Below are positions 1 to 14,547 of a DNA stretch of 28,006 nucleotides, one piece after another (the first letter of the stretch is position 1; every line of letters starts with the position of its first letter). The notes beneath the pieces are model-generated. The model had not been told where the DNA came from, ran no database searches, and worked only from the letters and a program-made list of their open reading frames with translations. Origin of the DNA: Buchnera aphidicola (Lipaphis pseudobrassicae) (GTDB taxonomy: Bacteria; Pseudomonadota; Gammaproteobacteria; Enterobacterales; Enterobacteriaceae); assembly GCF_005081185.1 (NCBI RefSeq), contig NZ_CP034870.1, positions 1 through 28,006 on the forward strand. The letters run 5' to 3'. Made by a program: the position numbers and the translations under genes.

Positions 1-193
1 TTTTCTGTTTGCTAATAATAATAATTATTATTATTTTATTTATTTCTTAATTTAAAAATAAATTCTAAAGAATAAAAAAAGATCTTTTTATGTTTTATAA
101 TTAGTGTATTATCTTTAGTACTAAAATATGTTATCTTAGATAAGTAATTAATAATTTATAAAATATTTTAAATGTTTTAGAAGGTTTTTTTGC
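1..193. other. A+T-rich palindrome cluster upstream of mnmG (oriC-syntenic position)
   Basis: I see no gene here. The stretch holds four perfect palindromes: (AAT)n/(ATT)n at 14-35 (22 bp), AAAAAGATCTTTTT at 76-89, TTTAGTACTAAA at 114-125 and TTATCTTAGATAA at 131-143. Read on the minus strand, 84 to 72 is GATCTTTTTTTAT. This fits the E. coli oriC unwinding 13-mer consensus GATCTNTTNTTTT at 10 of its 11 fixed positions, in the same orientation relative to mnmG as in E. coli. In E. coli oriC lies directly upstream of mnmG. I see no good DnaA box (TTATNCACA) in these bases. A role as part of an origin is inference; such palindromes arise easily in A+T-rich DNA. Confidence 0.35.
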
Positions 194-2077
194 ATGTTAA
201 ATTTAAGGCATTTTGATGTAATTATTATTGGTGGAGGACATGCTGGTACCGAAGCGGCGATGGCTTCATCAAGAATGGGTTGTAAAACATTATTATTAAC
301 TCAAAAAAAATCAGATTTAGGTGTTTTGTCATGTAATCCAGCAATTGGTGGAATAGGCAAAAGCCATTTAGTTAAAGAAATTGATGCATTAGGTGGTATA
401 ATGGCTCAAGCTATTGATTATTCAGGTATCCAGTTTAGAATTTTAAATTCTACAAAAGGTCCTGCTGTAAGATCTACGAGAGCTCAAGCTGATAGATTCC
501 TCTATCATAAAAATGTAAAAGAGATGTTAAACAAACAAGTTAATTTATTAATTTTAGAGGAAGAAGTAAAAGATTTAATTTTTAAAAATTATACTGTTAT
601 TGGAGTTTTAACAAAAAGTGAAAATAGTTTTTTTTGCAAATCAGTTGTATTGGCAACAGGAACTTTTTTAGATGGTAGAATTCATATAGGATTAACTAGT
701 TATTCTGCTGGTAGAATAGGAGATAAATCTTCTATAGATTTATCTGTTCGTTTAAGAGAATTATCTTTAAAGGTTAATAGATTGAAAACTGGTACGCCAC
801 CTCGAATTCATATTAAAACTATTAATTTTGATAATTTATTTGTACAACATAGTGATGATCCTATTCCAGTTTTTTCTTTTATAGGAGATGTTTCAAATCA
901 TCCTAATCAAATTCCTTGTTATCTTACGAATACTAATGAAAAAACACATCAAATTATACGTAATAATCTAGATAAAAGTCCAATATATAAAGGAATTTTA
1001 ACAGGTTTAGGTCCTCGTTATTGTCCTTCTATTGAAGATAAAGTTGTTCGTTTTCCTGATAAGAAGTCACATCAGATTTTTTTAGAACCAGAAGGACTAT
1101 CTAGTTTAAAAATATATCCTAATGGAATTTCAACAAGTCTTCCATTAGATGTTCAACAAGAGTTATTAAATTCTATAAAAGGATTAGAAAAATCAAAAAT
1201 TATTACACCTGGATATGCTATTGAATATGATTTTTTTGATCCAAAAGATTTAAAACCGACTTTAGAGAGCAAGTTAATTAAGGGGCTTTTTTTTGCTGGT
1301 CAAATTAATGGAACAACTGGTTATGAAGAAGCTGCTGCACAAGGATTATTAGCTGGTTTAAATTCTGGGTTATATTCAATGGGAATTGAAAGTTGGTTTC
1401 CTAGACGTGATGAAGCTTATTTAGGTGTTTTAATAGATGATCTTACTACGAAAGGAACTGAAGAACCTTATCGTATGTTTACTTCGCGAGCTGAATATAG
1501 ATTGATTTTAAGAGAAGATAATGCTGATTTACGTTTAACTGAAATTGGTCGGAAATTTGGTTTAGTTAACGATTTAAGATGGAATCGTTATAATGAAAAA
1601 CTATCAAATATAAGAATAGAAACTAATCGTCTGAAAAATATCAAAGTATTTCCTAAATCATCAGATGCTAATATTTTAAATAAATTTTATAATATAAATT
1701 TAAATCGCGAAACTAGTATAATTGACTTGCTAAAACGATCTGAAATTAGCTATAAAAATTTAGAAATATTAGAACAATTTGGAAAAGGAATTTCTGATTT
1801 TCAAGCAATTGAACAAATAGAAAATACAGTTAAATATGAAGGTTATATTAAACGGCAATTAGAAGAAATTAATCGACATATAAAAAATGAAAAAACTTTT
1901 TTATCACCTAATTGTGATTATCATAAAATAAAAGGATTATCTTCTGAAGTTGTAAAAAAATTAAACTATTATAAACCTATTTCAATTGGTCAAGCTTCAA
2001 GAATTTCTGGTATTACACCAGCTGCAATATCAATATTATTAATTTATTTAAAAAAGCAATCTTATAAACATTTTTAG
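194..2077 (+). CDS. mnmG: tRNA uridine-5-carboxymethylaminomethyl modification enzyme MnmG (GidA)
   Basis: MnmG is the FAD-binding subunit of the MnmE-MnmG complex. The complex adds a (carboxymethyl)aminomethyl group to C5 of the wobble uridine of tRNAs that read two-fold split codon boxes, in the cytosol. The product is 627 residues (E. coli 629). Residues 13-18 are the dinucleotide-binding GGGHAG. The family block [11 protein letters not shown] lies near 273-283 and [16 protein letters not shown] near 370-385. The C-terminal helical domain, which contacts MnmE and tRNA, ends in the conserved [20 protein letters not shown] 194 follows a GAAGG ribosome-binding site. Its partner mnmE is in the same window at 16779. 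In E. coli rsmG (gidB) and atpI follow; here the next gene is atpB, so both are missing. No frameshift or missing motif is seen. Confidence 0.98.
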   Translation: MLNLRHFDVIIIGGGHAGTEAAMASSRMGCKTLLLTQKKSDLGVLSCNPAIGGIGKSHLVKEIDALGGIMAQAIDYSGIQFRILNSTKGPAVRSTRAQADRFLYHKNVKEMLNKQVNLLILEEEVKDLIFKNYTVIGVLTKSENSFFCKSVVLATGTFLDGRIHIGLTSYSAGRIGDKSSIDLSVRLRELSLKVNRLKTGTPPRIHIKTINFDNLFVQHSDDPIPVFSFIGDVSNHPNQIPCYLTNTNEKTHQIIRNNLDKSPIYKGILTGLGPRYCPSIEDKVVRFPDKKSHQIFLEPEGLSSLKIYPNGISTSLPLDVQQELLNSIKGLEKSKIITPGYAIEYDFFDPKDLKPTLESKLIKGLFFAGQINGTTGYEEAAAQGLLAGLNSGLYSMGIESWFPRRDEAYLGVLIDDLTTKGTEEPYRMFTSRAEYRLILREDNADLRLTEIGRKFGLVNDLRWNRYNEKLSNIRIETNRLKNIKVFPKSSDANILNKFYNINLNRETSIIDLLKRSEISYKNLEILEQFGKGISDFQAIEQIENTVKYEGYIKRQLEEINRHIKNEKTFLSPNCDYHKIKGLSSEVVKKLNYYKPISIGQASRISGITPAAISILLIYLKKQSYKHF

Positions 2078-2176
2078 TATATATATAGTGATTGACTTTA
2101 TAATTTAATAAATTTTCATAATTTATAAAAATTAAAGTTTGATTTTAGTAAATTTAAAATACATAATATTTTTTAG

Positions 2177-2204
2177 TTGAACAACCTATGGGTTTTTTTA
2201 TTAT
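2177..2204 (+). promoter_or_regulatory. Candidate sigma-70 promoter for the atp operon
   Basis: TTGAAC (2177-2182), a 16-bp spacer and TATTAT (2199-2204) form a good -35/-10 pair in the 258-bp gap between mnmG and atpB. Transcription would start near 2211 and give a leader of about 125 nt. A second, weaker candidate is TTGACT at 2092-2097 with CATAAT at 2117-2122 (19-bp spacer). No remnant of rsmG or atpI is recognisable in the gap. Promoter-like sequences are common in A+T-rich DNA, so this is a prediction. Confidence 0.45.
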
Positions 2205-2299
2205 TAACTTTAATTTATTAGATATTTATAAAATAAGTTTGAATTTTCAGTATAATTTTTAATCAAAATCAAAAATTTATAAAACAGTTTTGTTAATGA

Positions 2300-3160
<861 letters not shown>

Positions 3161-3187
3161 AATCTGTATATCTTGTTATTTTATTAA

Positions 3188-3442
<255 letters not shown>

Positions 3443-3507
3443 TGTTTTTTTTTCATTATTTAAATAATCAAAATATTTGGGAATTACCTAATAAAATTAT
3501 AAAGTGA

Positions 3508-3539
3508 AATCTTTACGTTTTTTGGCTAACGTAAAGATT
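3508..3539 (+). promoter_or_regulatory. Perfect 12-bp stem-loop between atpE and atpF
   Basis: AATCTTTACGTT (3508-3519) and AACGTAAAGATT (3528-3539) are exact reverse complements around an 8-nt loop. No clean T-run follows, so it is not a normal intrinsic terminator. The 3' arm can also pair with the next bases, because 3534-3545 (AAGATTAATCTT) is itself a perfect palindrome. The hairpin ends 17 nt before the atpF ribosome-binding site (AAGG, from 3557). Possible roles are protecting the 3' end of an atpE mRNA segment, an RNase processing site, or damping of atpF translation. All three are inference. Confidence 0.7.
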
Positions 3540-3569
3540 AATCTTGATTTTAATACAAGGTGTATTATT

Positions 3570-4064
3570 GTGAATCTTAATGCGACAATTTTAGGACAAG
3601 CAATTTCATTTTTTTTATTTGTTTGGTTTTGTATGAAATATATTTGGCCTCCTATCATATTAGCTATTGAAACTAGACAAAAACAAATTAAAGAATCATT
3701 AATGCTTTCTCAAAAAGCTCAAGAAAAATTATCTGTTGTTGAAAATGAAATGCAAAAAAAGATTCAGGATGCCAAAATTAAAGCATCCTTCATTGTAAAT
3801 GAAGCGAATAAGCAAAAATTATTAATTTTAGAAAAAGCTAGAAATCAAGCATTGTCTGAAAGCAAGAAAATTCTTTTAAAAACTGAATCTGAAATTGAAA
3901 TAAAAATTATACATGCGCGTAAAAATTTACACAAAGAAATTGTTAATTTATCAACTTATATGGCAGAAAAAATTATTAAAAAAAACATTCATAAAGATGA
4001 TAAAAAAAAATTTTTAGATGAATTAATTGTTTCTTTATCACGAGTATTACAGGTAAAAAATTAA
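3570..4064 (+). CDS. atpF: ATP synthase Fo subunit b
   Basis: Subunit b is the peripheral stalk: one N-terminal membrane helix and a long cytoplasmic coiled coil that dimerises and holds F1 through the delta subunit. The product is 164 residues (E. coli 156). From the GTG at 3570 it begins MNLNATILGQAIS, matching the family N-terminus exactly. The membrane helix covers about residues 8-28, and Lys/Glu-rich heptad-like sequence follows to the end. The start is preceded by AAGG at 3557-3560. The frame is open upstream to a GTG at 3504, but those 22 extra residues match nothing in the family and are encoded by the intergenic hairpin. The stop overlaps the atpH start by one base (TAATG), which suggests translational coupling. 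Confidence 0.95.
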   Translation: MNLNATILGQAISFFLFVWFCMKYIWPPIILAIETRQKQIKESLMLSQKAQEKLSVVENEMQKKIQDAKIKASFIVNEANKQKLLILEKARNQALSESKKILLKTESEIEIKIIHARKNLHKEIVNLSTYMAEKIIKKNIHKDDKKKFLDELIVSLSRVLQVKN

Positions 4065-4597
4065 TGTCAGTAGCAGATACCATATCTAGACCTTATGCTA
4101 AAGCAATCTTTGAAATTGCAGTTCATAATCATTCAATTCAAAAATGGAAAGAAATATTAATTTTTATTAATAAAATCGCTTCTTATCCACAAGTTAAAAC
4201 ATTGTTATTAGGATCGCTTTCTCCTAAATATTTATCATCAGTTTTTATTAAAATCAGTGGTGATCGTATTGATAAAGAAGCAAAAAATTTAATACGATTA
4301 TTATCTGAAAATCAACGTTTTAATGTATTAAGTAATATATTAGAACAATTTTTGGCATTGGAAGCACATTATAATAATATTTTAGTTGTCGAATTAAGAA
4401 GTGCATATTCTTTAAAAGAACAATATATTATTAAAATACAAAAAATATTAGAAAAAGTATTTTTAAAAAAAATTCAATTTACATGTAAAGTTGATTGTCA
4501 TTTAATTGATGGTATTATTATTAAATTGAATGATACAGTCCTTGATTTATCTGTTCGTAATTATCTAGAACAATTGTCTAATTCCTTAAATTTTTAA
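4064..4597 (+). CDS. atpH: ATP synthase F1 subunit delta
   Basis: Subunit delta sits on top of the alpha3-beta3 head and joins it to the C-terminus of the b dimer, so it is part of the stator. The product is 177 residues, the same as in E. coli. The N-terminal signature TISRPYAKAIFEIA (residues 5-18) is that of the delta/OSCP family, and the C-terminal part with KVDCHLIDGIIIKLND matches the conserved end domain. The ATG shares its A with the TAA stop of atpF, and no separate strong ribosome-binding site is seen; coupling to atpF translation is therefore likely. atpA follows after 13 bp. The middle of the protein is more diverged than the catalytic subunits, as usual for this family. Confidence 0.96.
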   Translation: MSVADTISRPYAKAIFEIAVHNHSIQKWKEILIFINKIASYPQVKTLLLGSLSPKYLSSVFIKISGDRIDKEAKNLIRLLSENQRFNVLSNILEQFLALEAHYNNILVVELRSAYSLKEQYIIKIQKILEKVFLKKIQFTCKVDCHLIDGIIIKLNDTVLDLSVRNYLEQLSNSLNF

Positions 4598-4610
4598 GAG
4601 AATATAATAA

Positions 4611-6149
4611 ATGCAATTAAATTCTACAGAAATTAGCAAGTTAATTAAAGAAAGAATAGCGCAATTTGAAATATTTAATCAATCGCATAATGAAGGTACT
4701 ATTATTTCTGTTAGTGATGGTATTGTTAAGATTAATGGTCTTTCTAATGTTATGTTAGGTGAAATGATCTTGTTACCTAATAATGAATACGCTATTGCAT
4801 TAAATATAGAAAGAGATATAGTAGGTGCGGTAATTATGGGTCCTTATATTCATATTACCGAAGGAACAAAAGTTCAATGTACTGGAAAAATATTAGAAGT
4901 ACCAGTTGGTTTTAAATTATTAGGTCGAGTAGTTAATGCTTTAGGATCACCAATTGATGGTAAACATTCTATAGAAAATGATGGTTTTTTACCAGTAGAA
5001 ACAGATGCTCCTGGAGTAATTGAACGTCAATCTATAAATCAACCAATACAAACAGGTTATAAAGTAGTTGATTCAATGGTTCCTATAGGGAAAGGACAGC
5101 GTGAATTGATTATTGGTGATAGACAAACAGGAAAAACTGCACTTGCAATAGATACTATTATTAATCAAAAGAAATTGGGTGTAAAATGTATTTATGTTGC
5201 TATTGGACAAAAATTGTCTACAATTATCAATGTGGTAAGAAAGTTAGAAGAAAATAATGCATTATTTAATACAATCATTGTAGTAGCATCAGCTTCAGAA
5301 GCAGCATCTTTGCAATATTTAGCACCTTATTCTGGTTGTGCAATGGCAGAATATTTTCGTAATAAAGGTAATGATGCATTAATTGTTTATGATGATCTTT
5401 CAAAACATGCTGTAGCTTATCGTCAGATTTCTTTATTATTACGTAGACCACCAGGAAGAGAAGCATTTCCAGGAGATATATTTTATTTACATTCTCGTTT
5501 ATTAGAAAGAGCAGCTCGTGTTTCTATAAAATATATTGAAAAAATCACTAATAATAAGATTATTGGAAAAACAGGTTCGATTACTGCTTTACCTATTATT
5601 GAAACTCAGTCTGGAGATGTGTCGGCATTTGTTCCAACGAATGTGATTTCTATTACAGATGGTCAAATATTTTTAGAATCAAATTTATTTAATTCAGGTA
5701 TTCGTCCTGCTGTTAATCCTGGTATATCAGTTTCTCGTGTAGGTAGTGCGGCGCAGAGTACAATTATTAAAAAATTATCTTCTGGTATTCGAACAGCATT
5801 AGCACAATATCAAGAACTTGCAGCTTTTGCTCAGTTTGCATCTGATTTAGATGATGTCACTCGTAAACAATTAAATTATGGTCAAAAGATTACAGAACTT
5901 TTAAAACAAAAACAGTATTCACCTATGTCTATTGCTGAACAAAGTATAATACTTTTCGTTGCAGAAAATAATTTTCTTGATGATATTTCTATAGAAAATA
6001 TTTCAAAATTTGAAAAAGAAATATTAATATATGCTAATAATTATTATTCTGATTTAATAAGTAAAATTAATAAAGAAGGTGATTTTAATGTTAATATAGA
6101 AAAAAAATTAATACAATTAGTTACTAATTTTAAAAAAAATTGGTTTTAA
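4611..6149 (+). CDS. atpA: ATP synthase F1 subunit alpha
   Basis: Alpha is the non-catalytic nucleotide-binding subunit of the alpha3-beta3 head and supplies the arginine finger to the catalytic site on beta. The product is 512 residues (E. coli 513). An N-terminal beta-barrel covers about residues 25-95. The P-loop GDRQTGKT is at 169-176. The block [22 protein letters not shown] lies near 280-300, and [12 protein letters not shown] near 370 carries the arginine finger. The N-terminal helix [16 protein letters not shown], which binds delta, is intact and fixes the start. The C-terminal helical domain is Asn/Lys-rich, as expected from the base composition. Fifth gene of the operon, 13 bp after atpH and 34 bp before atpG. 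Confidence 0.98.
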   Translation: MQLNSTEISKLIKERIAQFEIFNQSHNEGTIISVSDGIVKINGLSNVMLGEMILLPNNEYAIALNIERDIVGAVIMGPYIHITEGTKVQCTGKILEVPVGFKLLGRVVNALGSPIDGKHSIENDGFLPVETDAPGVIERQSINQPIQTGYKVVDSMVPIGKGQRELIIGDRQTGKTALAIDTIINQKKLGVKCIYVAIGQKLSTIINVVRKLEENNALFNTIIVVASASEAASLQYLAPYSGCAMAEYFRNKGNDALIVYDDLSKHAVAYRQISLLLRRPPGREAFPGDIFYLHSRLLERAARVSIKYIEKITNNKIIGKTGSITALPIIETQSGDVSAFVPTNVISITDGQIFLESNLFNSGIRPAVNPGISVSRVGSAAQSTIIKKLSSGIRTALAQYQELAAFAQFASDLDDVTRKQLNYGQKITELLKQKQYSPMSIAEQSIILFVAENNFLDDISIENISKFEKEILIYANNYYSDLISKINKEGDFNVNIEKKLIQLVTNFKKNWF

Positions 6150-6183
6150 TTAATAGTTTTTAATTAGTGAAAAAGAGAAAATA

Positions 6184-7059
6184 GTGGCGAGTATAAAAGA
6201 AATAAAAAATCAGATAAACAGTGTAATTAATACAAAAAAAATAACTAAAGCCATGGAAATGGTGGCTGTATCAAAAATGAGAAAAACTGAAGAAAGAATG
6301 CGTTTTGGTCGACCATATTCTAAAATTATTAGAAAAGTTATTAATCATATAGTACAAGCAAATTTAGAATATAAACATAGTTATTTAGAAAATAGAAAAA
6401 TGAACCGTATTGGAATAATTATTGTATCTACTGATAGAGGATTATGTGGAAGTTTAAATAGTAATTTATTTAAAAAAGTGTTGTTTAAAATTCAAGAATT
6501 TGCTGAAATAAATGTTCCATGCGATTTAATTTTATTTGGTTTAAAAAGTTTGTCTGTGTTCAGATCATGTGGAAGTAAAATTCTTGCTCAAATAGATAAT
6601 TTAGGAGAAAATCCTAATTTAATAAAATTAATTAATTCTGCAAACATTGCTATAGAAGAATATGAATGTAGACGAATTGATAAAATTTTTATAGCTTATA
6701 ATAAATTTTGTAACAAAATGTATCAACGTCCTAAAATTGATCAATTACTTCCTTTGCCTAAAATAAAAATCACTACGACTACAAACTTTAAAAAATGGGA
6801 TTATTTATATGAACCGGAATCTAAGTTAATTTTAGATGTACTTTTTAAAAGATACATTGAATCTCAAGTTTATCAAAGTATATTAGAAAATATTGCCAGC
6901 GAACAGGCTGCTCGCATGTTAGCTATGAAAACAGCAACTGATAATAGTGCTAATCGTATTAAAGAGTTACATTTGTTGTATAATAAGGTGCGTCAAGCTA
7001 ATATTACTCAAGAACTAACCGAAATTGTTGCAGGTGCAACAGCTGTTTCAACTAATTAA
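6184..7059 (+). CDS. atpG: ATP synthase F1 subunit gamma
   Basis: Gamma is the central rotating shaft; its N- and C-terminal helices form a coiled coil inside the alpha3-beta3 head. The product is 291 residues (E. coli 287). The N-terminal helix has the conserved block NTKKITKAMEMVAVSKMRK (about residues 16-34). The central domain has TDRGLCGSLN, and the C-terminal helix ends with ITQELTEIVAGA. The start is a GTG at 6184 (GTG GCG AGT), preceded by a purine-rich GAGA; the resulting MASIKEIKNQI matches the family. atpD begins 27 bp downstream behind GAGAGG. No anomaly is seen apart from the usual endosymbiont Lys/Ile enrichment. Confidence 0.97.
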   Translation: MASIKEIKNQINSVINTKKITKAMEMVAVSKMRKTEERMRFGRPYSKIIRKVINHIVQANLEYKHSYLENRKMNRIGIIIVSTDRGLCGSLNSNLFKKVLFKIQEFAEINVPCDLILFGLKSLSVFRSCGSKILAQIDNLGENPNLIKLINSANIAIEEYECRRIDKIFIAYNKFCNKMYQRPKIDQLLPLPKIKITTTTNFKKWDYLYEPESKLILDVLFKRYIESQVYQSILENIASEQAARMLAMKTATDNSANRIKELHLLYNKVRQANITQELTEIVAGATAVSTN

Positions 7060-7068
7060 AATTAGTGA

Positions 7069-8484
<1,416 letters not shown>

Positions 8485-8500
8485 TTTTCAGGATATATTT

Positions 8501-8911
8501 ATGAATTTTTATTTAGATATAGTAAGTCTTGAAAAACGTATATTTTCTGGAGAAGTAAAAAAAATACGAGTATCTGGTAGTGAAGGAGAACTTGGTATTT
8601 ATCCAGGTCATGTTCAGTTATTGAGTATTATTAAACCTGGTATGATATATATTTTTCATAAAGATAAAAAAGAAGAATGTATTTATATATCAGGAGGTAT
8701 ATTAGAAGTGCAACCTAATACTGTTTCTGTTTTAGCAGACACTGCAATTCGGGCTATTCATTTAAATCGTGAAAATATTTTAAAAGCTAAAAAAGAAGCG
8801 GAAGAAAATATTGATAATAATATAAAAATGAAGAAAAATGATATTTTATTAAAAATTTCTAAAGAAATTGCAAAATTACGAGTTCTTGAAATGATGGATA
8901 AATTTAAATGA
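8501..8911 (+). CDS. atpC: ATP synthase F1 subunit epsilon
   Basis: Epsilon binds the foot of gamma and the c-ring and can inhibit ATP hydrolysis through its C-terminal helices. The product is 136 residues (E. coli 139). The N-terminal ten-stranded beta domain shows [22 protein letters not shown] (about residues 27-48), the family signature. The C-terminal helical hairpin is present but very Lys/Asn/Ile-rich. Last gene of the atp operon: the TGA stop at 8909-8911 shares its last base with the 5' arm of the terminator that follows, and convergent gyrB ends 69 bp further on. An A+T-rich complement of this C-terminal region gives a spurious minus-strand frame that I leave out. Confidence 0.97.
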   Translation: MNFYLDIVSLEKRIFSGEVKKIRVSGSEGELGIYPGHVQLLSIIKPGMIYIFHKDKKEECIYISGGILEVQPNTVSVLADTAIRAIHLNRENILKAKKEAEENIDNNIKMKKNDILLKISKEIAKLRVLEMMDKFK

Positions 8912-8939
8912 AAACCAATATTAAGCGGCTGGTTTTTTT
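8911..8939 (+). terminator. Intrinsic terminator of the atp operon
   Basis: AAAACCA (8911-8917) pairs with TGGTTTT (8930-8936) around a 12-nt loop and runs into seven Ts (8933-8939). It sits directly after the atpC stop. On the other strand the same stem ends in TGGTTTT, so it may also stop gyrB transcription coming the other way. The G+C-rich loop segment GCGGC (8925-8929) can instead pair with GCCGC (8943-8947), an alternative fold that excludes the terminator stem's 3' arm from pairing. Confidence 0.8.
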
Positions 8940-8980
8940 CCTGCCGCAAATGTTTTAAAAATCTTTTTTAATTGGTTTTT

Positions 8981-12570
<3,590 letters not shown>

Positions 12571-12574
12571 ATAA

Positions 12575-13939
12575 TTACACTGATAGAGTTCTAATTAAGT
12601 TTAAAAAATCTTCTTTGATATCAAGACTTTCTTCTCGTAACTGTTCAATTTTACGACATGCATGTAGTACTGTTGTATGATCTCTTCCGCTAAAAGCATC
12701 TCCAATTTCTGGAAGACTATGATTAGTAAGTTTTTTAGCCATTGCCATAGCCATTTGTCTTGGTCGAGCTATTGATCGTGATCTTTTTTTAGACAATAAA
12801 TCTGCAACTTTAATTTTATAGTATTCTGCTACTGTCTTTTGAATATTATCAATAGTAATAATTTTTTCTTGTAATGCAAGTATATCTCTAAGAGCCTCTC
12901 TAACAAAGTCTACTGTAATAGTACGATGTGTAAAATGCGCATTTACAATAACTCTATTAAGAGCACCTTCTAATTCACGAACGTTAGAACGCAAACGTTT
13001 AGCAATGAAAAAAGCTACTTCATCAGATAATATAATATTATTCTCATCAGCTTTCTTTATAAGAATAGCTACTCTAGTTTCTAGTTCAGGTGGATCGATA
13101 GAGACAGTAAGACCCCATCCAAATCTTGATTTAAGGCGATCTTCAACTCCATTTATTTCTTTAGGATAGCGATCGGAAGTTAAAATAATTTGTTGATTTC
13201 CTTCTAGTAATGCATTAAAAGTATGAAAAAACTCTTCTTGAGAACGTTCTTTGTGTGCAAAAAATTGAATATCATCTATTAATAATGCATCAACAGAACG
13301 ATAATATAATTTAAATTTTTCAATAGCATTATTTTGTAAAGCTTTAACCATGTCTTGAACAAAACGTTCAGAATGCATATAAATTATTTTAATATTATAT
13401 TTATATGCTAAAATTCTATTTCCTATAGCATGAAGTAAATGAGTCTTACCGAGTCCTGTAGCACCATATAAAAATAATGGATTATAAGAATTACCAGGAT
13501 TTTTCGCTACTTGAGATGCTGCAGATCGTGCAAGTTGATTAGATTTTCCTTCTATAAAATTTTCAAAATTATGTTTTTTGTTAATATTAGAACGATAAGA
13601 TGTTTTTTTATATTCTGGAATTTTATTCCAGATTTGTTTGTTGTTTATGTTAAAATCAATATTTAAAATATTTTTTTTCGTACTTTTTTCTTTATTTTTT
13701 TTATATATTTCAAATTTTATTAATGGAGAATCAGAACCACAAAAATCTTGTAGTATTATTTTAAAACGAATTAAGTATTTATCTTTAACCCAATCCAAAA
13801 CAAATTTATTTGGAGCATATATTTTTAAAATATTATTATTTAGTTTCGCCTTCAGAGAGCGTATCCACATACTAAATTCTGTGCTAGGTAGCTCACTCTG
13901 TAACCGGTCGAGGCACTGTTTCCAAAGACAAGGTGACAC
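12575..13939 (-). CDS. dnaA: Chromosomal replication initiator DnaA
   Basis: DnaA is the AAA+ initiator that binds DnaA boxes and opens the origin. From GTG 13939 the product is 454 residues (E. coli 467) and begins [14 protein letters not shown], matching E. coli MSLSLWQQCLARLQ including the GTG start. Domain I covers about residues 1-80, with a short Asn/Lys-rich linker to 125. Domain III has the P-loop GATGLGKTH (159-167) and Walker [10 protein letters not shown]. Domain IV carries the box-recognition helix-turn-helix with [14 protein letters not shown] near the end. GGAG at 13946-13949 is the ribosome-binding site. An in-frame TTG at 13951 overlaps that GGAG and adds four non-conserved residues, so I reject it. 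dnaN follows after 4 bp. Confidence 0.97.
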   Translation of the reverse strand: MSPCLWKQCLDRLQSELPSTEFSMWIRSLKAKLNNNILKIYAPNKFVLDWVKDKYLIRFKIILQDFCGSDSPLIKFEIYKKNKEKSTKKNILNIDFNINNKQIWNKIPEYKKTSYRSNINKKHNFENFIEGKSNQLARSAASQVAKNPGNSYNPLFLYGATGLGKTHLLHAIGNRILAYKYNIKIIYMHSERFVQDMVKALQNNAIEKFKLYYRSVDALLIDDIQFFAHKERSQEEFFHTFNALLEGNQQIILTSDRYPKEINGVEDRLKSRFGWGLTVSIDPPELETRVAILIKKADENNIILSDEVAFFIAKRLRSNVRELEGALNRVIVNAHFTHRTITVDFVREALRDILALQEKIITIDNIQKTVAEYYKIKVADLLSKKRSRSIARPRQMAMAMAKKLTNHSLPEIGDAFSGRDHTTVLHACRKIEQLREESLDIKEDFLNLIRTLSV

Positions 13940-14083
13940 GGTAGACTCCAATCGAACAAAATTAATAAAAAATCAAATTTGAAAATTGTTATTTTTCTCA
14001 CATTTATTTTGATATACATAATTTTATGTAAAAATTTATTATAAAATTATATTTTTTTATATTAAAAGTTATACAATCTAAGA

Positions 14084-14111
14084 TTGGTGAGTATAACGAA
14101 AAGGGTATAAT
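14084..14111 (+). promoter_or_regulatory. Candidate distal sigma-70 promoter for rpmH operon
   Basis: TTGGTG (14084-14089), 16 bp, TATAAT (14106-14111), a perfect -10 hexamer. It points to rpmH and would give a leader of about 270 nt. The flanks TAACGA and TCGTTG form a short imperfect inverted repeat around the -10. Confidence 0.4.
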
Positions 14112-14301
14112 ATATCGTTGAGATATTTTATTTATCTAAAGAAGTGATTTTTAGATGTAGTATTATTTTTAATTTATAAAAAAAACATAATCATCATACC
14201 AGAATAAAATATTAAAAATATTTTTTTTAGACAAGTTGATTTAGAAAGTGTTTTTATTTTTTATAAACCACTTCTATTATTAACGATATAAATAAAGTTA
14301 A

Positions 14302-14330
14302 TTGACTATATGATTTAGAGTAATTATTCT
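14302..14330 (+). promoter_or_regulatory. Candidate proximal sigma-70 promoter for rpmH operon
   Basis: TTGACT (14302-14307), 17-bp spacer, TATTCT (14325-14330). Transcription would start near 14337, about 54 nt before rpmH. A 20-bp inverted repeat (14324-14343, one mismatch) covers the -10 and start site. Confidence 0.5.
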
Positions 14331-14390
14331 TAATTAAGAGTAATTTTTATAAATCATTTTGAATAATAAATTTTTTAGGTAAATATTAAA

Positions 14391-14534
14391 ATGAAACGTA
14401 CTTTTCAACCATCAGTATTAAAACGTAATCGTTCGCATGGATTTAGAATTCGTATGGCAACAAAAAATGGTCGTTATATTTTGTCACGAAGACGTGCTAA
14501 ATTAAGAACACGATTAACTGTCTCTAGTAAATAA
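14391..14534 (+). CDS. rpmH: 50S ribosomal protein L34
   Basis: L34 is a small, very basic protein of the large ribosomal subunit. The product is 47 residues (E. coli 46): it begins [19 protein letters not shown] and continues RMATKNGRY, then a run of arginines, and ends LTVSSK. The match to E. coli L34 is nearly residue for residue, with Ile replacing Ala in the GFRIRM segment. ATG 14391 follows AGGT at 14377-14380. It is divergent from dnaA, as in E. coli, and rnpA follows after 13 bp. This gene is easily missed by length cut-offs. Confidence 0.98.
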   Translation: MKRTFQPSVLKRNRSHGFRIRMATKNGRYILSRRRAKLRTRLTVSSK

Positions 14535-14547
14535 TAGGTTATTTGTC

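Larger units (their letters stand above)
13940..14390. other. Divergent dnaA/rpmH intergenic region (450 bp)
   Basis: No gene or RNA is recognisable. The region must hold the dnaA promoter (minus) and the rpmH promoter (plus). I see two plus-strand promoter candidates (listed separately), a palindrome TACATAA-TT-TTATGTA at 14015-14030, and an inverted repeat over the proximal rpmH -10 at 14324-14343. The best DnaA-box-like sequence is TTATACAAT near 14069, which misses the consensus TTATNCACA at two positions, so autoregulation of dnaA by boxes is not evident. A minus-strand dnaA promoter could not be called with confidence. Confidence 0.6.

Noticed and set aside
2183..2198. Terminator AACC-TATG-GGTT plus T-run after mnmG
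   Set aside because: The stem is only 4 bp; the same bases fit better as the spacer of the candidate atp promoter.
8758..8949. 63-codon minus-strand frame
   Set aside because: It is the complement of the atpC end plus the terminator, with the same A-rich mirror effect.
13638..13982. 114-codon plus-strand frame
   Set aside because: It is the complement of the dnaA 5' half, has no family resemblance and no ribosome-binding site.
14069..14077. DnaA box TTATACAAT
   Set aside because: Two mismatches to TTATNCACA in very A+T-rich DNA; not distinguishable from chance.
14243..14275. Hairpin between AGAAAGTG and CACTTCT in the dnaA/rpmH spacer
   Set aside because: It needs a bulge and a mismatch, and no T-run follows.
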